Below are positions 19,878 through 30,056 of a DNA stretch of 32,546 nt, in pieces. Numbering within the stretch: the stretch's first letter is position 1; every line of letters begins with the position of its first letter. The stretch is taken from assembly GCA_018398765.1 (NCBI GenBank), contig JAHBMJ010001327.1:1-32546 (forward strand). Reading direction: 5' to 3'. Both the position numbers and the translations under genes were made by a program. The DNA comes from Chromera velia (taxonomy: Eukaryota; Sar; Chromeraceae). The notes below the pieces were generated by a model, which searched no databases, was not told where the DNA came from, and worked only from the letters and a program-made list of their open reading frames with translations.

Positions 19878-20810
19878 ATGTTCCAGCTCACCCCTCTCAT
19901 CCTCAGACATGTGCGTCGTTTGCAGCCTGTGTCTGCTGAGTGCCTTCGGACCTCTGTGAAGACCTTCATAGAAAAGGAGAACAAGGCAGACTTGCTTTTC
20001 CTTCTCCGTCTGGGTGTTCATGTAGACGGACTGGTGGAGGTTCCGGACGGGGACTCCACTGTTGACTTTCGGGGGCCCTTCAAGGAGACTGCTCTCCACC
20101 TGGCGTCACGGCTCGGCTCTCTGGAGGTTGTGCTCAGGCTTCTTGCTTTCGGTGCTGGTCCCAATGTGAAGGCGTCTCGAGATTGCAGAGCGCTCATCTG
20201 GGCGGCAGCCGGGGGACATGTCGAGATCGTGAAAGCACTGCTGGATGCAAAGGCGAAGGTGGACGACCAGCAGTTTTGGGGTTGGACGGCGCTCATGAAA
20301 GCCGCAGAGGGGGGTCATGATGGGACTGTGCAGGTCCTCCTGGAGGCAAACGCGTCTGTCCACGCCTGCCAGGGTCATGGGAGGACCGCACTGATTGGTG
20401 CAGCTGAGTACGGTCACACCGGCATCGTGAAGCGTCTGCTGGATGCAGGAGCGCGGGTTGATGTGGTGGTGAGGACGGGCCCTAAGGGTACAGGCAGGAC
20501 GGCACTTCTCTGGGCCTCTGAAGATGGGCACAGTGACGTTGCGCGGCTGCTTCTGAGAGCGAATGCGAATGTGAATGCAACAGATGGTGCAGGAGCAACA
20601 GCGTTGATCAGAGCAGCGGAGAACGATCATTTTGAGGTTGTGGAAGCACTCATAGAGGCCCAGGCCGATGTGGAAGCCCAAGACATTCATGGCCACACAG
20701 CGCTGCACTATGCGAAGTTGAACGAATCTCGGGATATTGTCAGCGTTATCGAGAAGGCCGCGATTTCAAGGAGCCAGAACCCCAGCAAGACAGACAAAGG
20801 GAAGCCTTAG
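19878..20810 (+). CDS. Ankyrin-repeat protein, intronless
   Basis: A 310-aa protein with seven recognisable ankyrin repeats. The T-A-L or R-A-L starts fall near residues 71, 104, 137, 170, 208, 241 and 274. Most have the classic A-A-x-x-G-H-x-x-I/V-V-x-x-L-L helix pair. The spacing is 33 residues, with one 38-residue step where a G-P-K-G-T-G insert extends a loop. Residues 37-60 look like a degenerate capping repeat. There is no signal peptide, membrane segment or catalytic domain, so it is probably a soluble protein-binding scaffold. The partner is unknown. It diverges from gyrA. The ATG is the first in frame and follows a TATA-like motif closely. The basic C-terminal tail (about 20 residues) is not ankyrin. 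Confidence 0.92.
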   Translation: MFQLTPLILRHVRRLQPVSAECLRTSVKTFIEKENKADLLFLLRLGVHVDGLVEVPDGDSTVDFRGPFKETALHLASRLGSLEVVLRLLAFGAGPNVKASRDCRALIWAAAGGHVEIVKALLDAKAKVDDQQFWGWTALMKAAEGGHDGTVQVLLEANASVHACQGHGRTALIGAAEYGHTGIVKRLLDAGARVDVVVRTGPKGTGRTALLWASEDGHSDVARLLLRANANVNATDGAGATALIRAAENDHFEVVEALIEAQADVEAQDIHGHTALHYAKLNESRDIVSVIEKAAISRSQNPSKTDKGKP

Positions 20811-20884
20811 ACCGTGGATACAGTGACCTTGCGTGCATTGCTTGAATGCACCGATACAAACTACGCAGATATTGTACGAGTGTG

Positions 20885-20890
20885 AATAAA
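20885..20890 (+). terminator. Candidate polyadenylation signal of the ankyrin gene
   Basis: AATAAA, 75 bases after the TAG stop, at a normal distance for a 3' UTR signal. Confidence 0.5.
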
Positions 20891-23142
20891 TTTGCGAGAA
20901 TGACATTCAAACGGTCACTCGTCCTTTCGTGACTCTGCTTGACGCTTGCTCAACACCTTTTGGGCGCGTGTTTCCTAGCTTTTCCCTTCTCTCTTCCTTT
21001 TTTGCGTTTTGTCCATCACACGTCTTCTCACTCACTCATTTTCTCTCAGTGTCTATCTCTCTTTCGGTCTCCGGGCCCACATATTCTACTGTGGCTTTTT
21101 TGTCCATGGACGGTTCCCTCTCCTTAATTGCCAGTATGTATGCTCATGCATGCATGTGTGTGTCTCTCCGTCCGGGTTGCCCTGAGTGACCGGAAAGAAG
21201 CGAAACGACAAACGGGACAGCGAAGACAGAAATACCCCTGACTTCCCTTCAGGCTGCAGGCATCCCCTCCTCTTCTCCCCCCTGCCTGTCAGCCATTCAC
21301 TCGGTCTAGATTCCTGTCTGTCTGTATGCTTGTTGGCTATGACGGTATACATGAATGAGTGAATCAACAGGAAAGAATAAACTGAGGGCGTGTCTGCTTT
21401 TGTGTCTGTCTGTCTGACTGACTGTCTGTCTGTCAGCTCTGCTTGTCTCTTTGTCTATTTGTTGTGTTTTTTTTTTGTGCTTGTCAATTCGCTGTCTGTT
21501 TGCCTTTCGTCTTTATGTCTGCCTGTTTCTCTGTCTCTCTGTCTCACTGTCTGTCTATCTGTCTGTCTGTCTGCCTGCCTGTCTGTCTGTTTCACTGTCT
21601 GTCTGTCTGTCTGTCCGTCCGTCTACATACATTCAATTTTGTCCGTTTTCTTTGTACATGCTTGTAGTTGGGTTTCTGTCTCTTAAACTCTCTTTACTGT
21701 TTCTTTTTCTTTGTTCTGTGAAATGATGCGTAACGTCTGACTTCGTGACACATGATCAGGGGGAGCAAATGTCCATAGCGTTTAAGTGAGTTTCGGACTG
21801 TTTTCTATAAAGTCAGAAAGTGAGCGAAAAGGTCTCTTCAAGACTCTTTTTTGGAAATTTAGCGGGCTTAGGTAGGCTTAAAGTTCTTTTCTCGATTTTA
21901 ATTTTTTTTGTCTGTTTCAGTTTTTAGATCTGTTTGACCGTTAAGAGTCTTTCCGTCTGTTTTTTGATTGATTTATGAAGCCTGCACCATTTAAACTAAC
22001 GGCTTTGGCGGTTGAAGCGATCCGAAGCAGCGGACTTAATCTAAGACTTGATTAGCAGCGTTCAGATACTTTTTCTTACAAAAAAAAATGATAACGTTAA
22101 AATTGATGAACGTATTTCAAAAAGGGCTATACAATTCAATAAAAAACGATTAAACTAGATTAAACTTAAGTTTTAAAAAAATGATAATGATTACTACTTG
22201 TTTCCGGTCATCAAAAAAATTTTGTTGTGACCATTTGGGTTGTAACTCCCCCCTATATTGTTTAAAATGGAAGGGGGAAGGGGAGCTAAGGGGAGCCGCC
22301 CCCCCTATATCCCCCTTTAAGGATTATATAAGGAGTTATAAAGAGAATGAATAAGCATGAACTACCGACCTCCACCCCTTCTTTAGAAAATCCTGACTTG
22401 CTAACAAGATTTTAACATGCATAGTCACAGATTTGATCTTCAAAAAATTTAAAGTGTCTTTGTGATGCAGAAATATGCAGAAGGCCGTGAAAAACGAAGA
22501 CCCATTCACACGTACACATTAAATTCTTCTTCGTACTTCCGCGCGCAAAACGCGCGCACCCATGCACTTGTATATATATACAAAAAAAATGAAACGGACA
22601 TGTATATATATGCATGCATGCATGCACGAATGTTCTTATCGCCTCTCCGGGCGTGTATTGGTCCGGTATGCATAGGTTTGGCCACGAATGAATGGCAGAG
22701 ATCGAGACATGCCAGAGAAATCACAGTCACAACTTACAAAGTATTAAATTAACTTGACTTACATAGAGAAGCATCTCAGCGACTGAAGGAAGTAGTACCG
22801 AAGTACGGCTACGGACCACCCTTTGCCGGATGCTCGCATGGGAGGTCTTTGTCATCTCTACCCTTGTGATCTGTCAGACAAACCCGATCAGATCAAGCTT
22901 TGAGATAATGCACCTCGCTTGATCCCCTTTCCCCATGGCCGTCTCCAGTCACTTTACTCAAATTTAAACCAAACGATCGACTTAGTGCTCTCTGTATATA
23001 TAGGTGTTTTGTACCAGAAGTGAAAGCGAGGCCTAATTTACATGCCACACTGTAGCGCCGAGCTGCAATCGTTGCTGTGAAAGGGATTTTCGACCAGTCT
23101 ACTTCTTACTTTGCAAACACGCCGACCCTTTTGCCAATCAAA
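20891..23142. other. Intergenic, repeat- and AT-rich
   Basis: No supported gene on either strand. It contains pyrimidine-rich DNA (20960-21100), a CTGT microsatellite (21400-21626), AT-rich DNA (21800-22230), a short C-run/G-run island (22245-22325), alternating TATA and GCAT words (22570-22630) and a TATATATAG motif (22995-23003) that may belong to the tetraspan gene promoter. Confidence 0.5.
21400..21626 (+). repeat. (CTGT)n microsatellite
   Basis: A tetranucleotide CTGT/CTGC array with interruptions. It yields Cys/Leu/Ser/Val-rich open frames in all three frames, which are artefacts. Confidence 0.95.
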
Positions 23143-23808
23143 ATGACTTGCCGCATATTTTCGGCAGCGTCCCTTGTCCTGTTCACCACCGCGTTGATCC
23201 TTTTGGTGATTGTTTGTCTTCAGACTGACCTCCTCATCCAAACGTACACAGAAGATTGTTCGGAAGAAAAGGGACTGCCGAAAGTGGAGCACCAGGCAAC
23301 GCTTGGACCCTTCAAAGGTTGTCTTGACTCGGGAGGAATGGGATCGCAGTGCGGCCGGGTAGACGGGAACTGCAACATCCAGGGCGTGAGCAAATACAAT
23401 TTCACCGAATGCGACGACAAGTCTCTGCAACCCCAAGAAAATGAAGGCGGAGTCTACCCGTACGGCCAACTGTGCAGGTCCGTTTGCTTTTTCGTCTTCC
23501 CCTTGTTACCTTGGACTCTGATATACATGTGTATGTAAGTATCTACATGCAGCCACGCGTAGAGGTTCCATGCAACTAAAGAAGCTGCCAAAGAAGGATG
23601 CAGTCTGCATGCATGGTGCAAAAGCATGAGCATAAATGAGGACAGCCGCTCTGAGGTGTTCTTCCTTGTATACGTCAAAGAAGAACGAAGTCCTGTTGTC
23701 CCTGTGTTCTGTAGGTGCTTCCTGCATATAGCCGAATTTGTAGGTATCATTGCTTGCTTGTCTGCGTCTCTGTCTCTGTCTCTGTCTCTCTGTCTCTCAG
23801 TCTCTCTG

Positions 23809-23880
<72 letters not shown>

Positions 23881-25932
23881 CTCACTGTGTTTGAATTGAA
23901 ATTTCAGTTCACAAACCCGTCTATTGCACACCCTCTGTCTTTGGCTGGCATCCATGAGTGGTTGCCCAAAGGTTTTGCTTCCACTGTCAATGCTGAGCGT
24001 ACACTGATGAGATCATGGTGCACAAAGAAAGATGTTTACATGCACCGTTCATTTGGTTTATGCGCACTGCGTGCAGGGTGCACATCTCGATGGAGGTCAT
24101 AGTCATCGTTGCCTGCGTTTTCCTCTTTGTTTGCGTGGTGCTTCAAGCTCTGTCACTTTCCAACATCAGTGCAAAGCAGTGCGACAGGCTGACGGTCATA
24201 TTTGGGGCAGTGGGAGGTGTCTGCGCCCTCGTGTTCTTGGCCTTCTTCGGTGCCCTTCCGGAACTTGCAAAGAATCTGGGGGCAGAATCGGTCAGCAATC
24301 GATATGAAAAGTCAGACACGGAAGGATGGAAGGACGTCGACACCAGAAAGATAGAGACAGACAGACAGTTCTGAGTTATGTGGTAGTGTGTGATCAACTA
24401 TTCAGTTGATTGATTTGGTGATCAAGTAATCAGCTGATTGATTTGGCGAGAAAGCGATCTAATTGGACTGTTTGACCATCGGACCCACCCACTCACTCAC
24501 AGACTCACTGAAAGGCTCATGCACTCACTAAGAGAGAGAGATGTGTAGATGAATGGACAAGAATGGAGGCATCGATTGGGGTTGGTGGAAGAATGGATCG
24601 ACAGACTGACTCATGGATGGACTGGTAGGGGCAGACAATGGGCAGATAGAGAGATAGATAGATAGATAGATAGAGAGGGAGAGCGAGAGCGAGAGGAAGA
24701 GAAAGAGAGAGGTTGAAAGGTGTCTCTTTACCGAAGGAACGAGAGAAGGAAAGCCTCTTCCAGTGGGCTGGAGAGTGCTTGCTGTATTTAAAGAATTCTC
24801 CTTGAATGTCCTTTTTTTTCGCTCATCTGGTTCTTCGTCTTCTCCTTTTTCTTCTCCTTCTCCTTCTTCTTCTTTTTTCTTCTTTCCCTTCTTTTTCGAA
24901 TTTTCTTTTGTTTCTGCTCGTGCGTGTCCGTGTCCTAGTTGTGTGGGACTCTCTTGATTCTTTCGAACCGCATCATGTACGTTGAGCAGAGAATCAAGAA
25001 ATACTTCGACCATGCTGAAGGCCAAAGATGAGATGAGATGAAATGACGCGCTTAATTCCTTCAAGCACATGCATGCAGTCTTCCTTTCTTGACCGGCCAT
25101 TATCGTGTCATGCGTCATACATACTATGCATGGATTCGTTGTATGCGTGCAGATCGGAGATTACGTCAGCTTCAGCTACGAGAGGGGCGGAATGTTCTGG
25201 CAGACTCTCGTTGCTGTAGGCGCGATCTGGGTTGCAGTTGTGTCTGTCTGTGTGTGCGGCTGCTGCTGCCGCAAGGATTCTTACAACGAGAGCTCTGGGG
25301 GGGAACGGGGCGGGAAGGGCAACAAGAACAGACAGGACAAGGTCGAGGAGATTGATCCCGAGAAGGGGGACACGGAGGACGAGATAGACCAGAGCCAAAA
25401 GAAGGAAAAGGGAAGCGAAAAGGAAAAGCAGGAGGAAAAACCAGAAGACAACAGACCCAATCAGGTAGAGGTGCCGGAGAAGGAAAAGGACGAGGAAGAC
25501 AAAAGAAGAAAGGGCAGTCCTGAAGAAGACGACCAAGAGGCTCCTTTGCCTGTCATTGCCTCTCTTCCGCTCATGTTGGCAGCAGGCACAAAAAGTGTCA
25601 AAGAGACACACGCGTACGGCTGGTACGGCTACGATGACCCGAGGAGGAAAGGCGAGAAAGGTGAGATGAGCTTCGCCACTTTCTCTATCACATCGGCGAA
25701 GATCTCGGGGGCTGGGAGGGACGTGGTGGGTCCGTTCACGATTTCTGGGACTGTTGTTCAGAGTGGCGACGGAGCTGTCTGCAAGTTTCTGAAAAAGTAC
25801 GAGGGGAAGCACAACGTGGACTATGAGGGGAGTATCTCAGAAAACACCTCGCAGATTGCCATCGCAGGAAAGTGGAGACTGTCCAACGACCCGGGGTATG
25901 CAGGCGCGTTTGAGCTTTTCTGCTTGAAGTGA
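23143..25932 (+). CDS. Four-pass membrane protein with C-terminal beta-type domain, three exons
   Basis: Exons are 23143-23477, 24077-24290 and 25153-25932. AG+G forms Arg112 and the second junction is phase 0, giving 442 aa. The frame is open upstream with no other ATG, so 23143 is the likely start. TM1 is ~5-27. An outer loop holds about eight Cys and N-glycosylation-type sites. TM2 is ~116-136, TM3 ~152-174 and TM4 ~199-218, followed by C-G-C-C-C, a possible palmitoylation site. A large first loop with small later loops recalls claudin/PMP22 or tetraspanin architecture, but neither the claudin W-x-x-W nor the tetraspanin C-C-G motif is present. A Lys/Glu-rich linker (~230-325) leads to a domain at ~332-442 with W-Y-G-Y, G-P-F-x-I-S-G, K-K-Y-E-G-K-H, Y-E-G, I-A-G-K-W and G-A-F-E-L-F. 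This looks like repeated beta-hairpins facing the cytosol. I cannot name the family. Confidence 0.8.
23758..23880 (+). repeat. (CTGT)n/(CT)n/(GT)n compound microsatellite
   Basis: Located in intron 1 of the tetraspan gene. CTGTCT runs pass into CT and then GT repeats. Confidence 0.95.
24644..24674 (+). repeat. (GATA)n microsatellite
   Basis: About seven GATA units in intron 2 of the tetraspan gene. The 863-base intron also has GA-rich and TTC-rich stretches and no coding signal. Confidence 0.9.
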
Positions 25933-26557
25933 ACAACTCGTCCATGACACCTCTGATTCAGACTTCTAGTTGTGTTCACTTTAAAAATTTGATATCATAC
26001 ACTCGCAATCCTAGTCACGAATCTAGTGACAATGTTTTTCACAATATTTTTATTTTTTTTATAACTATAAAGAATTTAAAAGAATTATAGAAGGTCTGAT
26101 AAACTCACAACGTTAAATTACCAGTGAACTATTATTAGTGATGCTGGTAGTGATGATCTTGATCTATTAACATGCTCAGTATGATCGAGCTCCTAATTTT
26201 TTATACTTATTAATAAAAAAAGATAAAAAAATTAAAGCTTACTTTAAAACTGCCATCAAACTTGATGGTTTTAATATGGCCGATGCAGCTCCATTCATTA
26301 TGTGACCTTATACGTAAGGGACTAGTCATGAACATATCAATATAAAAATATACATCAAAAACACGTCTAGCATTTTTTTTTTCAGATTATGATAAGTTGT
26401 GTAGCTAGCTAGGCAGCTAGTGCATGCTAGTGCAGGGCTAAGGGCCTAATATGTTGCTGGGCTAAAACATTGTATTTTTTCTTTTCAACGTTGGTTCGTT
26501 TTGTGGCCTGACTTTGGTCGTTTGCTTTCCTTCGTTTATAACGCTGACCTACAACAG
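25933..26557. other. AT-rich intergenic DNA after the tetraspan gene
   Basis: Rich in A/T runs with no exon recognised. AATAAA at 26212-26217 is a possible but distant polyadenylation signal for the tetraspan gene. Short GCTAG words cluster at 26398-26440. Confidence 0.5.
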
Positions 26558-26905
26558 GCAGAAACAATTCACTGGATTAGACCACCAGATTCCTGAAGCG
26601 TTGGGGGAGATGGCTGAGCCAAAGATCTTCAAGTCGAGTCTCAAGTGGTTTGGAACATCGTGAGTATGTCGTTTGCGAATTCAATGCAATCCTGCATGAA
26701 AAGGAAGTTGAATCAAAATAGAAGCAGAAAACGAGAATACACAGAGTTGTATAGATTTTTGTACAACAGAAACAGGGTCAGAGGGAGAGAGAAAAAGGGA
26801 AGAGGGGGGAGTCCCGGAATGGGAGAAGGAACTTTTCTTCAATGCTTCAGAGAGTTTTTGGCGCTGAGTACGTTTATCATGCCAGGACTACAAGAACTCT
26901 TCTAA
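26558..26905 (+). CDS. Two candidate terminal exons of an unknown gene
   Basis: Exon 26558-26659 has an acceptor (ACAACAG after a pyrimidine-rich stretch) and a consensus donor (TC|GTGAGT). It encodes about 34 residues, including L-D-H-Q-I-P-E-A and F-K-S-S-L-K-W-F. Exon 26851-26905 follows an acceptor (CAATGCTTCAG), joins in phase (TC+A) and ends at TAA after F-I-M-P-G-L-Q-E-L-F. No family is recognised. No convincing upstream exon was found in the AT-rich DNA to the left, so either the gene is a relic or the strand assignment is wrong. The minus strand is also partly open here. Confidence 0.3.
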
Positions 26906-27224
26906 ATTGGGGCTTGATTCCATTTTCCATTCCATTCCGGCATGCAAGACGCGGCAGGCGTGCCGAGACTTTTGAATCCAGAACACTTAACATATGGCCG
27001 ATGCAAGCAATGAGAATCTTAGAACTACCATACAGGTGGTCGGCAGTCGTGATACTTACTGTCTTTAGATTTAGGGTTCTGGCATTCCGAAAAAGCAAAC
27101 ACGTGACCGCTGATCCCTATTCGTTTTGATCCGAGTTTATCGGGCATCTCTTTTTTCCCAGTGCTGGATTCTCAGCACCCGTAACTTTATGCAATGATCG
27201 ACTTCCTTCCTGTACGCATTTGAC

Positions 27225-28105
27225 AGAGATGACCGACCTCTTCAATCAGAACTGGGCCCCAGTTGAACAAAAAATCAGTTTCGGGCTCCGGACGTGGAAT
27301 TTTCGGCATCTCCAGAATCCTCTGTACTTTGTCCAGTCCACCCAGCTGCAGAGTCGCGTGGATGATGCAGCAGAGATATCAATATATACAGGTGAAGGTT
27401 TGACTACGCCAGAATGTATTTGAATAAAACCATGCCGACTGCTCACTCAGTCGTCTGCAGTTACTGTGCAGTGCTAGAAGCGACAGGAATTTGAAAGATT
27501 GATAGACATAAGGCAAAACGGAAGGAAAAGAATGAAAAACAAATGCTGAACGGCATCCTGCCTTTCATGCACCGACTTTCCGCATTTCGTTCGATGTGTT
27601 TGCATGGAGGCAAGACTGAGTTTCTCTCAATTCATCATGAAGGTCAAAACTGTCCTCGCAGCATGACTCTTTCACAGCTAGAGATGCAGGCCGTCCATAG
27701 CTAATAGCTGATTTGTCCTTCTATGGCTGGGTGCTGCCAACAGACCTGACGGAACTCCTTCCCCCAGGTTCCGTCGGCGTCGTGTCTGCAGGCAGACAAT
27801 GTATGAGGATAGCTGCTGTATGGGTTTTCTTTTGTTCGAAGGACGGCGGAATGCATGGACAACATTTTTCTGTTTCTTTCTCTTGCCTTCTCCCTCTTTC
27901 TTGGTCTTTCTTTGTTTGTTTATTTGTTTCTTTCTTTCTTTCTTTCCTTCTGTCGTTCTTTCTTTCTGTCGTTCTTTCTTTCTGTTGTTCTTTCTTTCTG
28001 TCGTTCTTTCTTTCTTTCGTTCTGTCGTTTTTTCTTTCGGTCGTTCTTTCTTTCTTTCTTTCTTTCTTTCTTTCGTTCATTCGTTCTTTCGTTCTTTCTT
28101 CCTTC

Positions 28106-28136
<31 letters not shown>

Positions 28137-29029
28137 TCGTTCGTTCGTCCTTTCGTTCGTCCGTCCCTCCGTCCGTCCGTCCGTCCGTTCGTTCGTTCGT
28201 TCTTTCTTTCTTTCTTTCTTTCGTTCGTTCGTTCGGTCGTTCGTTCGTCCGTCCGTTCGTTCGTCGTTCGTTTGGTCGTTCGATTGTCCGTCCGTTCGTT
28301 CGTCCGTCCGTTCCGTCTGTTCCGTTCGTCCGTTCGTCCGTCCGTTCGTCCGTTCGTCCGTCCGTTCGTCCGTTCGTTCGTTCTTTCTTTCTTTCTTTCT
28401 TCCTTTCTTTCGGCTGACAAAAGGGACAACAAAGGGATAGCAAAAAGTCAATCGGTCGTTCTTTTTCTTTTGGGTTCATGATTCTTCCGTCTCATTATTC
28501 AAGGGCTCAACTGATATACAGATTTTTTCCACGATGCAGACGGAAAGCGACCGAAAGGTTTATTGTCACTGGGCTTCGTGTGTGAAAAGATGTTCCCAAG
28601 AAAGCAACTTGAATTGAAGAATGATGATATTCTATGTTGGTTTGGGCACATCATTGAGTTGACTGGCCCCAGGTGAGCACCATTCACGCACTACTTTCAG
28701 GACAAACACTGACCGTAGAAGTGTCTGCAAGCCAAGAAGGCACTGTCTGAGGATCTCCAAGTCCTCACTCGACACAATCACCCCAGACAGCAATCTGAGG
28801 GCCCCAGCCTTCACAAATTCCTGAATCTGCAATTTTGGATGCGTCATAAGCATGCAGAAATACTTGTGTTGCCTGCGTGGTCAACTACGTTCACGATCGA
28901 TCACGGAACCTTGACCGTGGCCGTTGCAGAATGGTAAAATGAAGCACTTGATGAAAAAAAGTACCTACTTCCTGAAACGTTGCAGGCAAACACTTTTATG
29001 TGCTCGTTTTGACACTTGAGTGTGAGTGG
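27225..29029 (-). CDS. Fes1/HSPBP1-like armadillo-repeat protein, partial gene model
   Basis: Minus-strand exons 29029-28994, 28826-28714, 28607-28533, 27785-27746 and 27345-27225 chain with matching phases. The product has Q-N-E-H-I-K, then I-Q-E-F-V-K-A-G-A-L-R-L-L, a second helix ending L-L-R, a loop with T-W-G-K-E-F, and L-G-G-L-D-K-V-Q-R-I-L. The order Q-N / I-Q-E / G-A-L-R-x-L / L-R / F-L-x-L-x-G matches the armadillo core of Hsp70 nucleotide-exchange factors (HSPBP1, Fes1, SIL1). That family assignment comes from the remembered motif pattern. The last exon ends in phase 1, so more exons lie at lower coordinates, and the N-terminus lies above 29029. The first donor (AAA|GTGTTT) and the acceptor of 28607 are weak. 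The loop between the two armadillo helices is longer than in HSPBP1. Confidence 0.55.
27901..28400 (+). repeat. (TTTC)n/(GTTC)n/(GTCC)n microsatellite
   Basis: About 500 bases of tetranucleotide repeats that drift from CTTT to CGTT to CCGT. They give open frames of over 200 codons in several frames on both strands, all repeat artefacts. The array lies in the intron between exons 28533 and 27785 of the armadillo gene model. Confidence 0.97.
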
Positions 29030-29604
29030 CTGAGATGCATGAATGACTTTTATTTCTGAGCTGCATGTCCTTGCTTATTACTCTTTCCAATGTGAACCCG
29101 AACTAACCTCTCTTCAATGGTATGACACACCACTTAAGCTCATCAATATCACCACAATGAGCGACTTTGCATGTGAAAAATGTCTTTTCTCTGATACATT
29201 CCTCTGTTTCGTCTCTCAGCCATCAAGACTCGTGTCCCTGGTTTACATCAGAAGGAAAAGTCACAGGGGACAAACGATAGGCTTTTTCTTCAGCATTGCA
29301 GACTCAACCTGCATGAGCTTGTATTACAAGATCGAGATCTGACCTTGTTGAAGTGCGAGTATGCCTAGGAAGTGCTTTTTTCAGTGAAAGGTAAACAGGG
29401 CAGACCGTTTTTGCGGGGAAAGTGTCCACGACACAAGTGCACGTCTGAAAACAGCTAGAAGGGATATATAGAGGCGGACTCAAAACAATTAAGACCTTGG
29501 GGGACGCGTGCAGACTCCTAGTGCAGACTCCCACCTCAGCAATAATGCAGTGACGAAAGAGCAGCTTCCTTCTACACACAAACTGTGTTACACAGGGCAC
29601 GCAC

Positions 29605-30056
29605 CTCTTTCTGTTTGTCCCCAGGGGCTCCTCGGGCATACACTTGCCACAGTTGGCACAGAGCTCCTCCCTGAAGGGACAGACAAGATGATTCCGAGAG
29701 CACAGAGGTACTTTTCTGTCGTCTGACTGTACGTATCTGTTGTCCGACCATCTTTCTGAAGCACTTCCCGCCTCCGGTCAGTGTGACAAGTGTCCAAAGG
29801 TTCCGTTGCAATTTTTTTGGATTTTCTGCCTCATTTACAGCGGACGTAGAGATGTACAGAATTGTAGAGACCCAAAGCGGCAAAAGTTTTCGATTCACCC
29901 CCAGAAAACGGCAAAGCGCATGTACCCACAATGATTGAGAAAAGGAGATCGTTTTGAGGCCTGTCATATTCATTCAGAGGTCAATAGAAAAACAGAGATA
30001 AAGGAACAAAGCCACAAGGACAACTCACCACTTCTCCTGTGCCACTGCGTCCGCAT
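29605..30056 (-). CDS. Two candidate upstream exons, cysteine-containing
   Basis: Exon 30056-30029 (acceptor GACTGCAG, donor GTGAGT) and exon 29670-29605 (acceptor CCCTTCAG, donor GTGCGT) join in phase (TG+G). They encode A-V-A-Q-E-K-W then E-E-L-C-A-N-C-G-K-C-M-P. The C-x-x-C-x-x-C pattern suggests a small zinc-binding motif, possibly half of a MYND-type finger. They could be the N-terminal part of the armadillo gene, but the linking exons between 29605 and 29029 were not resolved. Confidence 0.3.

Noticed and set aside
22245-22325. Possible CRISPR-like or RNA gene repeat
   Set aside because: Only two imperfect words, no regular spacers and no RNA-gene signature, and the context is a eukaryotic nuclear genome.
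27713-28479. Long overlapping open frames of over 200 codons on both strands
   Set aside because: They are translations of TTTC/GTTC tetranucleotide repeats (for example F-L-S-F and E-R-K-K patterns), open in several frames at once.
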